A program made the position numbers and the translations under genes. The notes under the pieces were generated by a model, which saw nothing but the letters and a program-made list of their open reading frames with translations, searched no databases and was not told where the DNA came from. From NCBI GenBank assembly GCA_030836185.1, contig JAURQH010000010.1, positions 1-64,000 on the forward strand: a stretch of 64,000 nt of DNA, in the 5' to 3' direction. The stretch is from Planctomycetota bacterium (GTDB lineage: Bacteria; Planctomycetota; Planctomycetia; Planctomycetales; Planctomycetaceae). How positions within the stretch are numbered: the first letter of the stretch is position 1; each line of letters starts with the position of its first letter. Shown here one piece after another: positions 26,851 to 34,928 of this stretch.

Positions 26851-28164
26851 ATGAATCGACTGCTCTTTCTTGTCTGTGCAATTTGTTCTTTGCTCTTCAC
26901 GGGGTGCCCCCAGTCGTCGGCACCAGATTCTTCAAGTTCAACGAATTCGAAACAGCCAGCGGAGTCTACTGAAGAACCGCGACTCGAAGATTCTGCTGAG
27001 TCAATTGACGCTCTCAAAGAATTGAATGTCCGTCTTATCGCTGATGATGAGGGATACATCACAAAAATGTATGCTCTTGATTATCCCATCGGCGATGACG
27101 ATTTGGTTCATCTCGAAGGCCTAGCCAACCTTGTTGATTTAAGATTGTCTGGTCCAGAAATTTCTGATGCAGGAATGAAGCTGGTTGGTAAACTCACATC
27201 ACTGAATATCTTGGGATTAGACAACACAAACCTGACAGGAGAAGGACTCAAGGAGCTTTCCAATCTTAGCAATCTGAAAGCTATCTATCTTCGGCGAACG
27301 AACATTACCGGCGAAGATTTGCAGCATCTTCAACCGTTAACCTCACTTAAAGAAGCCGACATTCGTTTTACGGGAGTCGATGATACCGGGGCCCAATATC
27401 TGGCAACGATGCATCATCTGAGGAGTGTGAAAATTCAAGGCACCTCAGCCTCACCTGATTTCATCAAGCAGCTTGCCCCCATCAAAGATTTGGAGCGAAT
27501 CAATGTCTGGGGCCCTTCATTTAACGATGCTGTTTTGGAAGCCGCTCATCAGTTTCCCAAGTTAAAAGCGATTGAACTGGATGATACTCAAGTGACTGAC
27601 GAGGGATTAAAAATTTTAGCCGATCTGAAAAATCTTGAATTCATCAGTCTCATGCGAGTGAACGGTATTAGTGATGAAGGGATGAAGTCGTTGGCCGGGT
27701 TGGAAAAACTAAAAACATTGAATCTTCGCGGTACTCCTGTTGGTGACTCAGGCTTGGTGACTCTTTCCAAGTTGCCTGTGATTGTAGAACTGAATCTCTT
27801 CGAGAACTTTCTCGGTGAGGAAGGACTTGCAGCAGTTGGTCAACTGACCACATTGGAGAATCTCAATCTCCGGCAAACTCCCACCGATGACACCAATATC
27901 GCAGGATTGGTTGGTTTAAGTCATCTCAAGTCGCTTGATTTGGAAGATTCATTCATTACTGATGAGGCGATCAATACCATCGTCAACCTCACCGATTTAG
28001 AGGTTCTCATCCTTAATGGGACTGGTGTGACGGACGCGGGTCTCTTGAAACTGACTGCGTTGAAATCATTGAAAGAACTTCGATTGCGTTATGTGGGCCC
28101 CTCTGAAGAAACATTGGAAGCTTTGAAAGCTGCGATTCCCAATCTTAAAGTTGTGACCGATTGA
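26851..28164 (+). CDS. Leucine-rich-repeat lipoprotein
   Basis: The signal peptide (MNRLLFLVCAICSLLFTGC) ends in a lipidation Cys. A Ser/Thr/Glu-rich spacer (about 20-48) is followed by roughly 14 repeats of 23-24 residues of the form L..L..L.L..T.ITD.GL..L, for example LDDTQVTDEGLKILADL and LNGTGVTDAGLLKLTAL. These repeats form a curved solenoid used for protein binding at the cell surface or in the periplasm. The partner is unknown. The protein has 437 residues and the repeats run nearly to the end. It converges on a PfkB kinase gene with a 12-base gap. Confidence 0.9.
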   Translation: MNRLLFLVCAICSLLFTGCPQSSAPDSSSSTNSKQPAESTEEPRLEDSAESIDALKELNVRLIADDEGYITKMYALDYPIGDDDLVHLEGLANLVDLRLSGPEISDAGMKLVGKLTSLNILGLDNTNLTGEGLKELSNLSNLKAIYLRRTNITGEDLQHLQPLTSLKEADIRFTGVDDTGAQYLATMHHLRSVKIQGTSASPDFIKQLAPIKDLERINVWGPSFNDAVLEAAHQFPKLKAIELDDTQVTDEGLKILADLKNLEFISLMRVNGISDEGMKSLAGLEKLKTLNLRGTPVGDSGLVTLSKLPVIVELNLFENFLGEEGLAAVGQLTTLENLNLRQTPTDDTNIAGLVGLSHLKSLDLEDSFITDEAINTIVNLTDLEVLILNGTGVTDAGLLKLTALKSLKELRLRYVGPSEETLEALKAAIPNLKVVTD

Positions 28165-28176
28165 TCATCTTTCAAG

Positions 28177-29079
28177 CTACCGACTTGAAGCAATCAATTG
28201 TTCGATTTGTACTAGCGTCGGTAGAGCCTCGCGATTGCCCTGTTGCTGGCACTTGAGAGCGGCCGCGGCCGAAGCGAATTCAAGGATTTGCTCGGGAGCC
28301 CATGCTTGCAAAACTGCGTGAATCAACGCTCCCGAGAAGATATCGCCCGCGCCTGTGGAATCTGTGTTGACTACTGAGAAGGCGGGTTGGTAATGCGTTT
28401 CCTCTTGAGTGAATAACCAAGCTCCCTGATTGCCGTCTGTGATGGTGACCGTTTTGGGGCCCGCTTCCAGTAATCGTTTTGCTCCTCGTTCGATATCATC
28501 GTTTTGGAAATACTGAGTCAGAAATCGACGCGGTGCGTTCACCACATCCACAAATTGTAAGAGATCCGTGGTACGACCTTTGGGAGACCCTGTGTCGAGG
28601 AACACCGTGAGACCTTTCGCTTTGGCTGATTGTGCAACTGTGACGGCTATTTCAGCAGGCCATCCATCGAGATGGAGAACACCCGCTTGCGAGAGATGTG
28701 TGGCGAGTTCTTGAAGTGGCTCGATATCTGCCGAGGTTCGTCTGCACACAATAGTGCGGCTTCCCGTCGACTGCTCCACCCAAACGTGGGCGGTTCCCGT
28801 TTCGGTTCCTGGTTGTTGCGATGCTGGAAAGAAATTTACTTGTTCTCGATCGAGATCTTCTTCAATGATGACTCCAAAGTGATCGTCTCCCCATAAGCCA
28901 GTAAACGTGCAGTCGTGCCCAAGTCGAGAAAGAAATACGAGAGCCGTAGGGACTGGCCCTCCGACCTGTAAGCGTGATTCATTAGCTTCAATTTTAGTGT
29001 CGACGACCGGGAATTGATCGACGAATAATTGGTGATCAACGACAATCGTTCCCAATCCGAAAATTTTCTGACTTGCCAT
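28177..29079 (-). CDS. PfkB-family carbohydrate kinase
   Basis: This 300-residue ribokinase-like protein has the N-terminal GGPVPTALVFLSRLG motif and the C-terminal ATP-site signature NTDSTGAGDIFSGAL with the catalytic Asp in GAGD. The phosphate-loop region VTITDGNQGAWLF is also typical. The family phosphorylates sugars or nucleosides such as ribose, fructose, ketodeoxygluconate or adenosine, and the substrate cannot be told from the sequence. The MMPL transporter gene lies directly upstream on the same strand (29 bases), so the two may be co-transcribed. Confidence 0.9.
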   Translation of the reverse strand: MASQKIFGLGTIVVDHQLFVDQFPVVDTKIEANESRLQVGGPVPTALVFLSRLGHDCTFTGLWGDDHFGVIIEEDLDREQVNFFPASQQPGTETGTAHVWVEQSTGSRTIVCRRTSADIEPLQELATHLSQAGVLHLDGWPAEIAVTVAQSAKAKGLTVFLDTGSPKGRTTDLLQFVDVVNAPRRFLTQYFQNDDIERGAKRLLEAGPKTVTITDGNQGAWLFTQEETHYQPAFSVVNTDSTGAGDIFSGALIHAVLQAWAPEQILEFASAAAALKCQQQGNREALPTLVQIEQLIASSR

Positions 29080-29108
29080 AGAGTACTCTCAGATCTCTTA
29101 GCAGAAGC

Positions 29109-31748
29109 CTAAGTGTTCGAAGAGGCTGGCACTGATTCATTTGGTTCAGAATGCGGAGCCCCGAGAAATCTTCCCAGCGGACCAAAATACCCTCGATACA
29201 ACATGACCAACCAGGCCGGTACGAGAATTGGTCTCACGATAAACGTATCGATGAGCACTCCAAATGCCAGAGCAAATCCCAATTGTTGCATGCCAAGAAG
29301 CGTGCCGAATAGAAGCGACGAGAATGTTCCCGCCATGATCACTCCACAACTGGAGATAATGCTGCCCGTTTTTTGCAAGGCTTGTAATGCGCCTTGGACG
29401 AGGCCATGTTCCTTCTGTTCCTCTTCAATTCGTGTCATCAACAGGATGTTGTAGTCTTCTCCAACTGCAATCAGAATTGTGAACAGAAACACGGGAACTT
29501 TCCAATCGAGCCCGGCGAACCCCGCAGGATCCAAGCTGTAAAACATCAACGCAGCAGCCCCTAATGAGACAAAGAAGGTGAAAAACACACTCATCAGTAA
29601 GTAGAAGGAGATCATGACACGTCGTAATAGTATGACCAGAATGAGAAAGACGGCTGTCAGTACCAAAACTTCGATTCTGATTTGATCGCGATCAGTGACG
29701 GCTTTCAGGTCGGCAATGCTGGCCGTTGGTCCGAGAAACGAAAGTTCGGTCGGTAGGATTGTATGACTTTGAACGTCTTTCAGAGCCTCTTGAAGTTCAG
29801 CGACTTCATCGTTCTCTAATCCTGGCTCTGCAAGCTCTTCCTGGAGAGCTTCAATTTCTTCTTCGTGAAGCTCTTTAATTGCGGTGTCAAACTCTGCCGC
29901 ATACTGTTCCATCCGCTTTCGGAAGAGATTGAAGTTGGCGATACTATCTCTCGAAAAAGGATCGCTGGTAAAGACCAAGTCGAGTCGAGTGATGCTGTGG
30001 TCAAGTTCGTCGACTTGCGTGACATAGTATTCGCGAATTTTCTGATTGATGACTCGTCGTTCGATCAAACCCAGATCTTTTTCAAGTTCTTGCTCGTACT
30101 TAATCGCTCGGCTGGTAATGCCTGTGGGATCGTTCACAGAGCGAATGTCTGACACGTCCAACTCTTCGAGGTTCTTTTTGATTTTTTCGGTCAACAATTC
30201 AAGCTGGCCGATGACATCCGATTCGGTGAAATCAAGCGAAGGATTACGCAAGAGGACTTGAGCAGGCCCCGTCTCGCCGGGGGGGAAATGTTGTTGAGCC
30301 GCACGTGCCCCTTGAACGCTCAAATAATGATCGGGCAATTCTGAGAGCAGACCGTAGCTAAGTTGATCGATAAATACCGTGCCGAAAAAAGCGAACGGCA
30401 GCATGAGGCTCACGGTGATGATCCAGATTTTGGCCGGTGCTCTTTCAATCCGTTGGCAAATGCTGACCCAGAATCGATTAATGACATCACCTTTCATGAG
30501 ACGTCCCAACAGCGTCGTTGGAGAAAACCAACTCGCGCGTTGTACGGAGTCATTGGGTAAGTAAGGCCAGAATGCCCATTTTCCACAGAGTCGGATCATC
30601 GCCGGGGCAAATGTCAGAGAAGTGACCAGACAGATCATGAGTGCAATGAAGATCGCGTTGCCGGCTTGCTGAAATTTTCCGAATTCCGCAAACGACATCA
30701 TGCCGATACCAATAGCCGAAGTTCCCGCACTGGCAGCCAGCGCGGCTCCCACTTTTCCAATAGAGGCAGATGTGGCTTCGGGGTGAGTCGCTCCCTGATC
30801 GAGTTCTTCTTTATAGCGGGCAATTAAAAAGAGGCAGTAGTCAACCCCCGCACCATAAACCAGCACTTTGATGAAGACTTCAATATCTTTAAACAGGCTT
30901 ACGATCCCGAAACTTGCCAAATTTGACAAGACCAACATCGATGTGGCCACAGCGACTCCAACGGTCATCAATGGGATGATGGCCAGTAGTGGGGCGCGAT
31001 AGATCAGAATTAGCAGAACAAGAACAAGAATAATCGTGGCTGATTCCGTCCGTTCACCACTTTCTCTACTGGCGTTTCGCATATCACGACCGACAGTCGC
31101 CGTGCCACTGAGCGATAATTCCATGCCAGCGGGAATTCTGAGTTCTTCGTCGGGATTAACCTTTAAGTTCTCGCGAAGTTGTTCAATTTTCCAAATCAGC
31201 GGAATGTTCACATCGGCGATGTACTCGGTCGTCAATGAGATGATTAGTAACGTCGCTTCTCCGTGTTTAGAATTGAGTAGATGACCAATTCGTGGGTGTG
31301 TCCAATCGCGAACGCGATAAACCAGATCTGATTCTTCTTCCGTCAGCTTCAGGTGTTGAAACTGCTTAGCGTATTTTTCCGCTTTTAGATCGGCCGCTTC
31401 ATCCGGTTCATCTTCGGAGGCCGTTGATCGGACTCCAATCGAGCGCAGCAAGGGGACAAGTGTATCATGAATGTAATTACGATCATCTTGATTGATGCCT
31501 GATTTTCGAGCAGGTCGACGCGCCACAATGACGACGGTACTCGTTAGCAAGTCGTCGGGAAACGCCTTCTCAAAAAGCGCTTCTGCCTCAACACTGTCGG
31601 AATCGTTGGGGAGAAAGGCGAATTCACCTTCCTTCAACATACTCTCAAACGGGGGGGTAATTGCGAATAAGACCGCAAGCAGCAGCACCCAGCCAAACAG
31701 GACCAGCCCCCAGAAACGAGAGACAAATTGTCCCAGTTTTTCAAACAT
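29109..31748 (-). CDS. MMPL/RND-family transporter
   Basis: This 879-residue inner-membrane protein has the RND pattern: one N-terminal helix, a periplasmic domain, six helices (about residues 230-420), a second periplasmic domain with a charged coiled-coil-like stretch rich in Glu (about 620-660), and five or six C-terminal helices. Diagnostic segments are GAGVDYCLFLIARYKEEL and AVGEDYNILLMTRIEEEQ, which carry the helix-4 and helix-10 acidic residues of MMPL pumps. Such proteins export lipids or hopanoids or work as efflux pumps. No adaptor or outer-membrane partner lies next to it. The cargo is not known. Confidence 0.9.
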   Translation of the reverse strand: MFEKLGQFVSRFWGLVLFGWVLLLAVLFAITPPFESMLKEGEFAFLPNDSDSVEAEALFEKAFPDDLLTSTVVIVARRPARKSGINQDDRNYIHDTLVPLLRSIGVRSTASEDEPDEAADLKAEKYAKQFQHLKLTEEESDLVYRVRDWTHPRIGHLLNSKHGEATLLIISLTTEYIADVNIPLIWKIEQLRENLKVNPDEELRIPAGMELSLSGTATVGRDMRNASRESGERTESATIILVLVLLILIYRAPLLAIIPLMTVGVAVATSMLVLSNLASFGIVSLFKDIEVFIKVLVYGAGVDYCLFLIARYKEELDQGATHPEATSASIGKVGAALAASAGTSAIGIGMMSFAEFGKFQQAGNAIFIALMICLVTSLTFAPAMIRLCGKWAFWPYLPNDSVQRASWFSPTTLLGRLMKGDVINRFWVSICQRIERAPAKIWIITVSLMLPFAFFGTVFIDQLSYGLLSELPDHYLSVQGARAAQQHFPPGETGPAQVLLRNPSLDFTESDVIGQLELLTEKIKKNLEELDVSDIRSVNDPTGITSRAIKYEQELEKDLGLIERRVINQKIREYYVTQVDELDHSITRLDLVFTSDPFSRDSIANFNLFRKRMEQYAAEFDTAIKELHEEEIEALQEELAEPGLENDEVAELQEALKDVQSHTILPTELSFLGPTASIADLKAVTDRDQIRIEVLVLTAVFLILVILLRRVMISFYLLMSVFFTFFVSLGAAALMFYSLDPAGFAGLDWKVPVFLFTILIAVGEDYNILLMTRIEEEQKEHGLVQGALQALQKTGSIISSCGVIMAGTFSSLLFGTLLGMQQLGFALAFGVLIDTFIVRPILVPAWLVMLYRGYFGPLGRFLGAPHSEPNESVPASSNT

Positions 31749-31949
31749 CTGGTATCAGCAATTTCTAGTGTGTGGAAATGAGAAGTCGGCAAGCCGACAA
31801 AGGAATAGAACAGGCTATCTTACGAAATCCTTTGTCAAATTGGCATCGGAGCGGCCCCGTGCTGAAGCATTTTCAACAGATTTTCTGAATACTCTCTTGA
31901 GAGAGGGGCGATGCTGTGCGATTGTCTTTCTCTGGTACCTTGATTATTT

Positions 31950-32250
31950 ATGACTGGCCCAACTATTGGTGAAATTATGCCAGAATCCCTGAAATTACTG
32001 ATTCAAGCCGGTCATCCGATTATTTCGATTCAGTCGACAGATGAATCCCGCGTTTTGGGTCTGGTTCATGAAACCTCCCGAGAATTGAGTCGGTCGATTA
32101 TGGAATGGTCGATGACGCAGGGACTTGTTCCGTTTGACGGGCAAGGAATTCGTCGCTCACCGGTCGTTCAACCTTCTTCCGCGACCGAAGCCTTGGCCCA
32201 TGTTCAGGATTGTATCGGTTCTTTTGTCTTCATTTTCCGCGATCTGGGTG
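31950..32250 (+). pseudogene. 5' fragment of a Ycf46-like AAA ATPase gene
   Basis: From the ATG at 31950 about 100 codons resemble the N-terminal domain of Ycf46-type AAA ATPases: LKLLIQAGHPIISIQSTDE, then MEWSMTQGLVPF and SFVFIFRDLG. In the complete proteins this is followed by several hundred residues with the AAA core. Here the likeness stops at FRDLG (about 32249) and the frame continues through 20 unrelated basic residues to a stop at 32315. The break coincides within a few bases with the broken end of a phage portal fragment on the other strand. The most likely explanation is a deletion that removed the rest of both genes. Confidence 0.68.
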
Positions 32251-32251
32251 T

Positions 32252-32704
32252 TCATGGAAACAGACGCAAAAAACATTCGCCATCACGCCATGTGCGTCGG
32301 GCAAACTCACCGTAAGAAAAATGACGCTGGTTGTGGCTTAAGAACTGATGCCACACTTCGTTGGCGGTCTTGGCCAGCAGTGCTGAACTGGTATCTTGTG
32401 TGTCGAGCGAATGATGGGCAAGCTTGAGTCCTGGGCCGACAACATAAATTTCCAGCAGCCGTAAAATGTTACGAGCATGGGGATGATTCTGAGACAATTG
32501 ACGAGCGGCTGCCCGGACATCTTTGCGAGTTTGTTCGGAGGGCCCGGAAGTTTGGTCACCCAGCAACAACCAGCGTCCCGGATCTTCCTGGACCGGCTGA
32601 GGCGATTGCTCTTCGACCATTTGCAGGACTTGTTCCTGCATGATGCGGCGGTAACGCGCTTCCAGTCGAGCCGTCCGCCACTTGTCTTTCAAAATCTCCA
32701 GCAT
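32252..32704 (-). pseudogene. 5' fragment of a phage portal protein gene
   Basis: The 150-residue product resembles the N-terminal part of lambda-type phage portal proteins: RKDVRAAARQLSQNHPHARN, then LLEIYVVGPGLKLAHHS and GEFARRTWRDGECFLRLFP. Complete portals have about 450-550 residues, so two thirds are missing. The ribosome site GGGAG is still placed 7-11 bases before the ATG at 32704. No terminase, capsid or other phage gene is seen on either side. The fragment ends at the same point where the AAA ATPase fragment ends, which suggests one deletion joined a prophage to the AAA gene. Confidence 0.72.
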
Positions 32705-32808
32705 GTTGACTCCCTGTGAGTGTGCTTTTACCCATAGGGAGGCTGTTGTTAAACAGAGCCGATCAGAATTCGTAAGTCCTGATCGTGTCGAGAGAAGAAA
32801 AAAATGAG

Positions 32809-32824
32809 GACGTTGCGCAACGTC
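32809..32824. repeat. 16-base perfect palindrome GACGTTGCGCAACGTC
   Basis: GACGTTGC is followed directly by its reverse complement. It lies about 105 bases upstream of the portal fragment's start, between the two TTGTTAAACAG copies. It could be a regulator site left from the prophage, but this is only an inference from position and symmetry. Confidence 0.55.
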
Positions 32825-33025
32825 AAAAACGCTGATATGAAGCTATGTTTTCAGCAGTTTGTTAAACAGCAGCGAGGTGATAGCGAGAAAATAATCATTA
32901 TGTTTTGAGAGATTTCTCAATTGGGACCGCAGAGTTCGCCGAGGAAGTCAAGCATTTTCGCGAAAGTAGCTTGTGCAAAACCTCTCCACCAAAGAAGGTC
33001 GGGAAGTGCGTGACCCCCAATCCCG

Positions 33026-33072
33026 TTATCACGCTCTTTGCGTTTCTTTCTCTCTTGGCGACTTTGCGTCAA
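33026..33072. repeat. CTCTTTGCG-type dispersed repeat
   Basis: A tract built from CTCTTTGCG, TTTCTTTCTCTCTTGGCGA and CTTTGCGTC near-heptamers. It is related in style to 838-868. Its translation gives the misleading hydrophobic frame starting ITLFAFLSLLATLRQ. Confidence 0.45.
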
Positions 33073-33099
33073 GTTCATGCCGGTGGAACTAACCTTCAC

Positions 33100-34617
33100 T
33101 CATTCCACAAACAGAAACGGCAGGACTTCGATTTTCATTACCATGAAGGCAAAGTATCCAAAGAACGCACATGACCAGATGATGGCCACAAAGCGCAGAG
33201 GACTCATCGACAACGAGCGCGAGAGAATCTTGTTATTCATCCAGAGCAACAAGATCGAATAGACAAACATCACGCCCCCCTGTAGCGCTGCCGAGATCTT
33301 CACGAGAAACAGAGGTTTCGAAAATCCGGGGACTAGCAAGATGATAATTCCCAACGCAATCTCGGCCCACAAAAAGAGAAAGTACAATTTGCTGACCGAC
33401 CATTTGGGGTTATCGCGCAGGTAGTTCACTTTCACGATGTCTGCGGAAATCCGGGAGATCACATCGAGGACTCCCAGTTCGGTGGTGAGCAAGATGGCGG
33501 TTCCCATCAATAGAAATGCAATCTTGAGGATCCCCCCATTCTCCATGCCGCCAAGAGTGGTTGCTTCTCCCCAGATGAAATCCATATCTTTCCCGAAGCT
33601 CTCCATGCCGGGCTTCAAGTTTCCATCCGCGTTATAAAAAATCGAATAGGAAATCAGTGAGAGTAGGGCGAGACAAACCAGACAGGTTACAAAGAAACTG
33701 AGGAAGTGTTCGATGTTGGCGGCTCGCCACCATTGTTTCCAGCGACCGAGATTGGCTTCGGTGTGCTTGAAGTGATAACCGACTTCGGGGCTCGCTTCTT
33801 CTTGGCCGGTGATGGGGCTCGTAATCCGTCCGATGTAGGCTCCCATGCCGTAGCCTTTGTCTTTGATGTAATTCGATTGCCCGAGGTTTAAGGTTCCTCC
33901 CGCTCCGGCAAATGCTAAAGCCCCCAATAATGCGACGAACGCCAACCCCGAATCGGGAGGCGGCATCTCTCCCAGGTTCATTGCTCCTGCAAACATCGCA
34001 GTGACTGCGTAGGGCTTTACCAGAATGAACGCCAACACCACCACGGCAATCATGATCGAGGCGACTAAAAATGTCTGAATCTTTTCGACGGTGTTATAGA
34101 CGACGGGACCGGATGTCAGAACGACACCGACAAGTACCAGCCCGGCGATGGCAAACCAGTTCGTGTAGGGAGCCGAGAAATCACCACCGGCGGCATCGAT
34201 CGGTCCGAAGATCAACCAGGAAAGTGTTGTCGCCGCACCACTCGCCCAGCCGGGCCAAGCCATCGGAACAATATTGCAGATCAGCATGATCCAGGCCCAA
34301 TGCTTGCTCATGCGGCAGAAGCCGGTGATCGCGCTTTCGCCCGTGACGAGTGTGTAGCGTTCAATTTCCATGTTGAGGAAATATTGCGTCATCACACCCA
34401 GCAGGCAGGCCCAGAAGAAAACGAATCCCGCTTTATAGGTAATGTGGGGCCAGAGCATGAATTCGCCCGAGCCGAGCGAGAGACCGGCAAGGATAATACT
34501 GGGGCCAATCATGGCCTTCCAGGGGATGGCCTTCGGCATGTCTCGATATTCGAGAGGAGGCAAGTTTTGGTGTGGGATGACATCATCGGGAACGAGTTCC
34601 GGGTCTTTGTCAGACAT
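33100..34617 (-). CDS. Nramp-related membrane transporter
   Basis: I start at the ATG at 34617 (MSDKDPELVPDD), as the longer frame adds an unlikely 23-residue extension. The 505-residue protein has about 11-12 membrane helices. The first helix, GPSIILAGLSLGSGEFMLWP, aligns with Nramp helix 1, but the metal-binding DPGN motif is replaced by GSGE. Helix 6 (LGALAFAGAGGTLNLGQSNY) lacks the usual MPH. It belongs to the Nramp-related branch without the standard metal ligands, so a divalent metal substrate should not be assumed. The neighbours are the phage remnant downstream and a hairpin region upstream. Confidence 0.8.
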   Translation of the reverse strand: MSDKDPELVPDDVIPHQNLPPLEYRDMPKAIPWKAMIGPSIILAGLSLGSGEFMLWPHITYKAGFVFFWACLLGVMTQYFLNMEIERYTLVTGESAITGFCRMSKHWAWIMLICNIVPMAWPGWASGAATTLSWLIFGPIDAAGGDFSAPYTNWFAIAGLVLVGVVLTSGPVVYNTVEKIQTFLVASIMIAVVVLAFILVKPYAVTAMFAGAMNLGEMPPPDSGLAFVALLGALAFAGAGGTLNLGQSNYIKDKGYGMGAYIGRITSPITGQEEASPEVGYHFKHTEANLGRWKQWWRAANIEHFLSFFVTCLVCLALLSLISYSIFYNADGNLKPGMESFGKDMDFIWGEATTLGGMENGGILKIAFLLMGTAILLTTELGVLDVISRISADIVKVNYLRDNPKWSVSKLYFLFLWAEIALGIIILLVPGFSKPLFLVKISAALQGGVMFVYSILLLWMNNKILSRSLSMSPLRFVAIIWSCAFFGYFAFMVMKIEVLPFLFVE

Positions 34618-34701
34618 CGGGAGACTTTCGTTCGAGAGGTGAGCGGCTGGGAAGACGAGACATAAAAAACGCGCGGCAGGTAGCACAACCGATCCTGTGG
34701 C

Positions 34702-34741
34702 GGATGATATTGTGGGTCAAACCTGACCCACAATATCATCC
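34702..34741. repeat. Perfect inverted repeat, 18-base arms
   Basis: GGATGATATTGTGGGTCA (34702-34719) and its exact reverse complement (34724-34741) flank the loop AACC. There is no T-run, so it is not a standard terminator. It may be a small mobile repeat or a transcript hairpin between the sulfotransferase and transporter genes. Confidence 0.85.
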
Positions 34742-34770
34742 AACTGCGAATGGGAAACAATCTTTCACCC

Positions 34771-34785
34771 GCGGGGTTGCCCCGC
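34771..34785. repeat. GC hairpin GCGGGG-TTG-CCCCGC
   Basis: A six-base GC stem with a three-base loop, 30 bases after the long inverted repeat. No T-run follows on either strand. It may be part of a REP-like element. Confidence 0.5.
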
Positions 34786-34928
34786 AGTGTCCTGGCGATG
34801 AAGCCGGACGATTCTTGTGCGATCCCCCGCCACGCGAAATCTCATCATATCCGAACCTGCTACGGAATCAATCAGATTTGGCAGAACCAGAAACTTGTTG
34901 TCGAGATAAACTTGGGGAAGATGGGGTG

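Larger units (their letters stand above)
32705..33099. other. Non-coding stretch beside the phage remnant
   Basis: This holds two copies of TTGTTAAACAG (32747-32757 and 32859-32869), a 16-base perfect palindrome (32809-32824), and a CTCTTTGCG-type dispersed repeat (33026-33072). The frames that cross it show no family likeness. Part of it may be former prophage DNA. Confidence 0.5.
34618..34928. other. Non-coding stretch with two hairpins
   Basis: It holds the 18-base inverted repeat at 34702-34741 and a GCGGGG-TTG-CCCCGC hairpin at 34771-34785. I see no convincing gene. The region lies between the start of the Nramp-related gene and the end of the sulfotransferase gene, both on the minus strand. 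Confidence 0.55.

Noticed and set aside
32905-33174. Plus-strand open frame of 89 codons with a hydrophobic centre
   Set aside because: The hydrophobic part comes from the CTCTTTGCG repeat and the end overlaps the transporter gene.
34702-34741. CRISPR repeat or intrinsic terminator reading of the inverted repeat
   Set aside because: Only one copy with no spacers, and no T-run on either strand.
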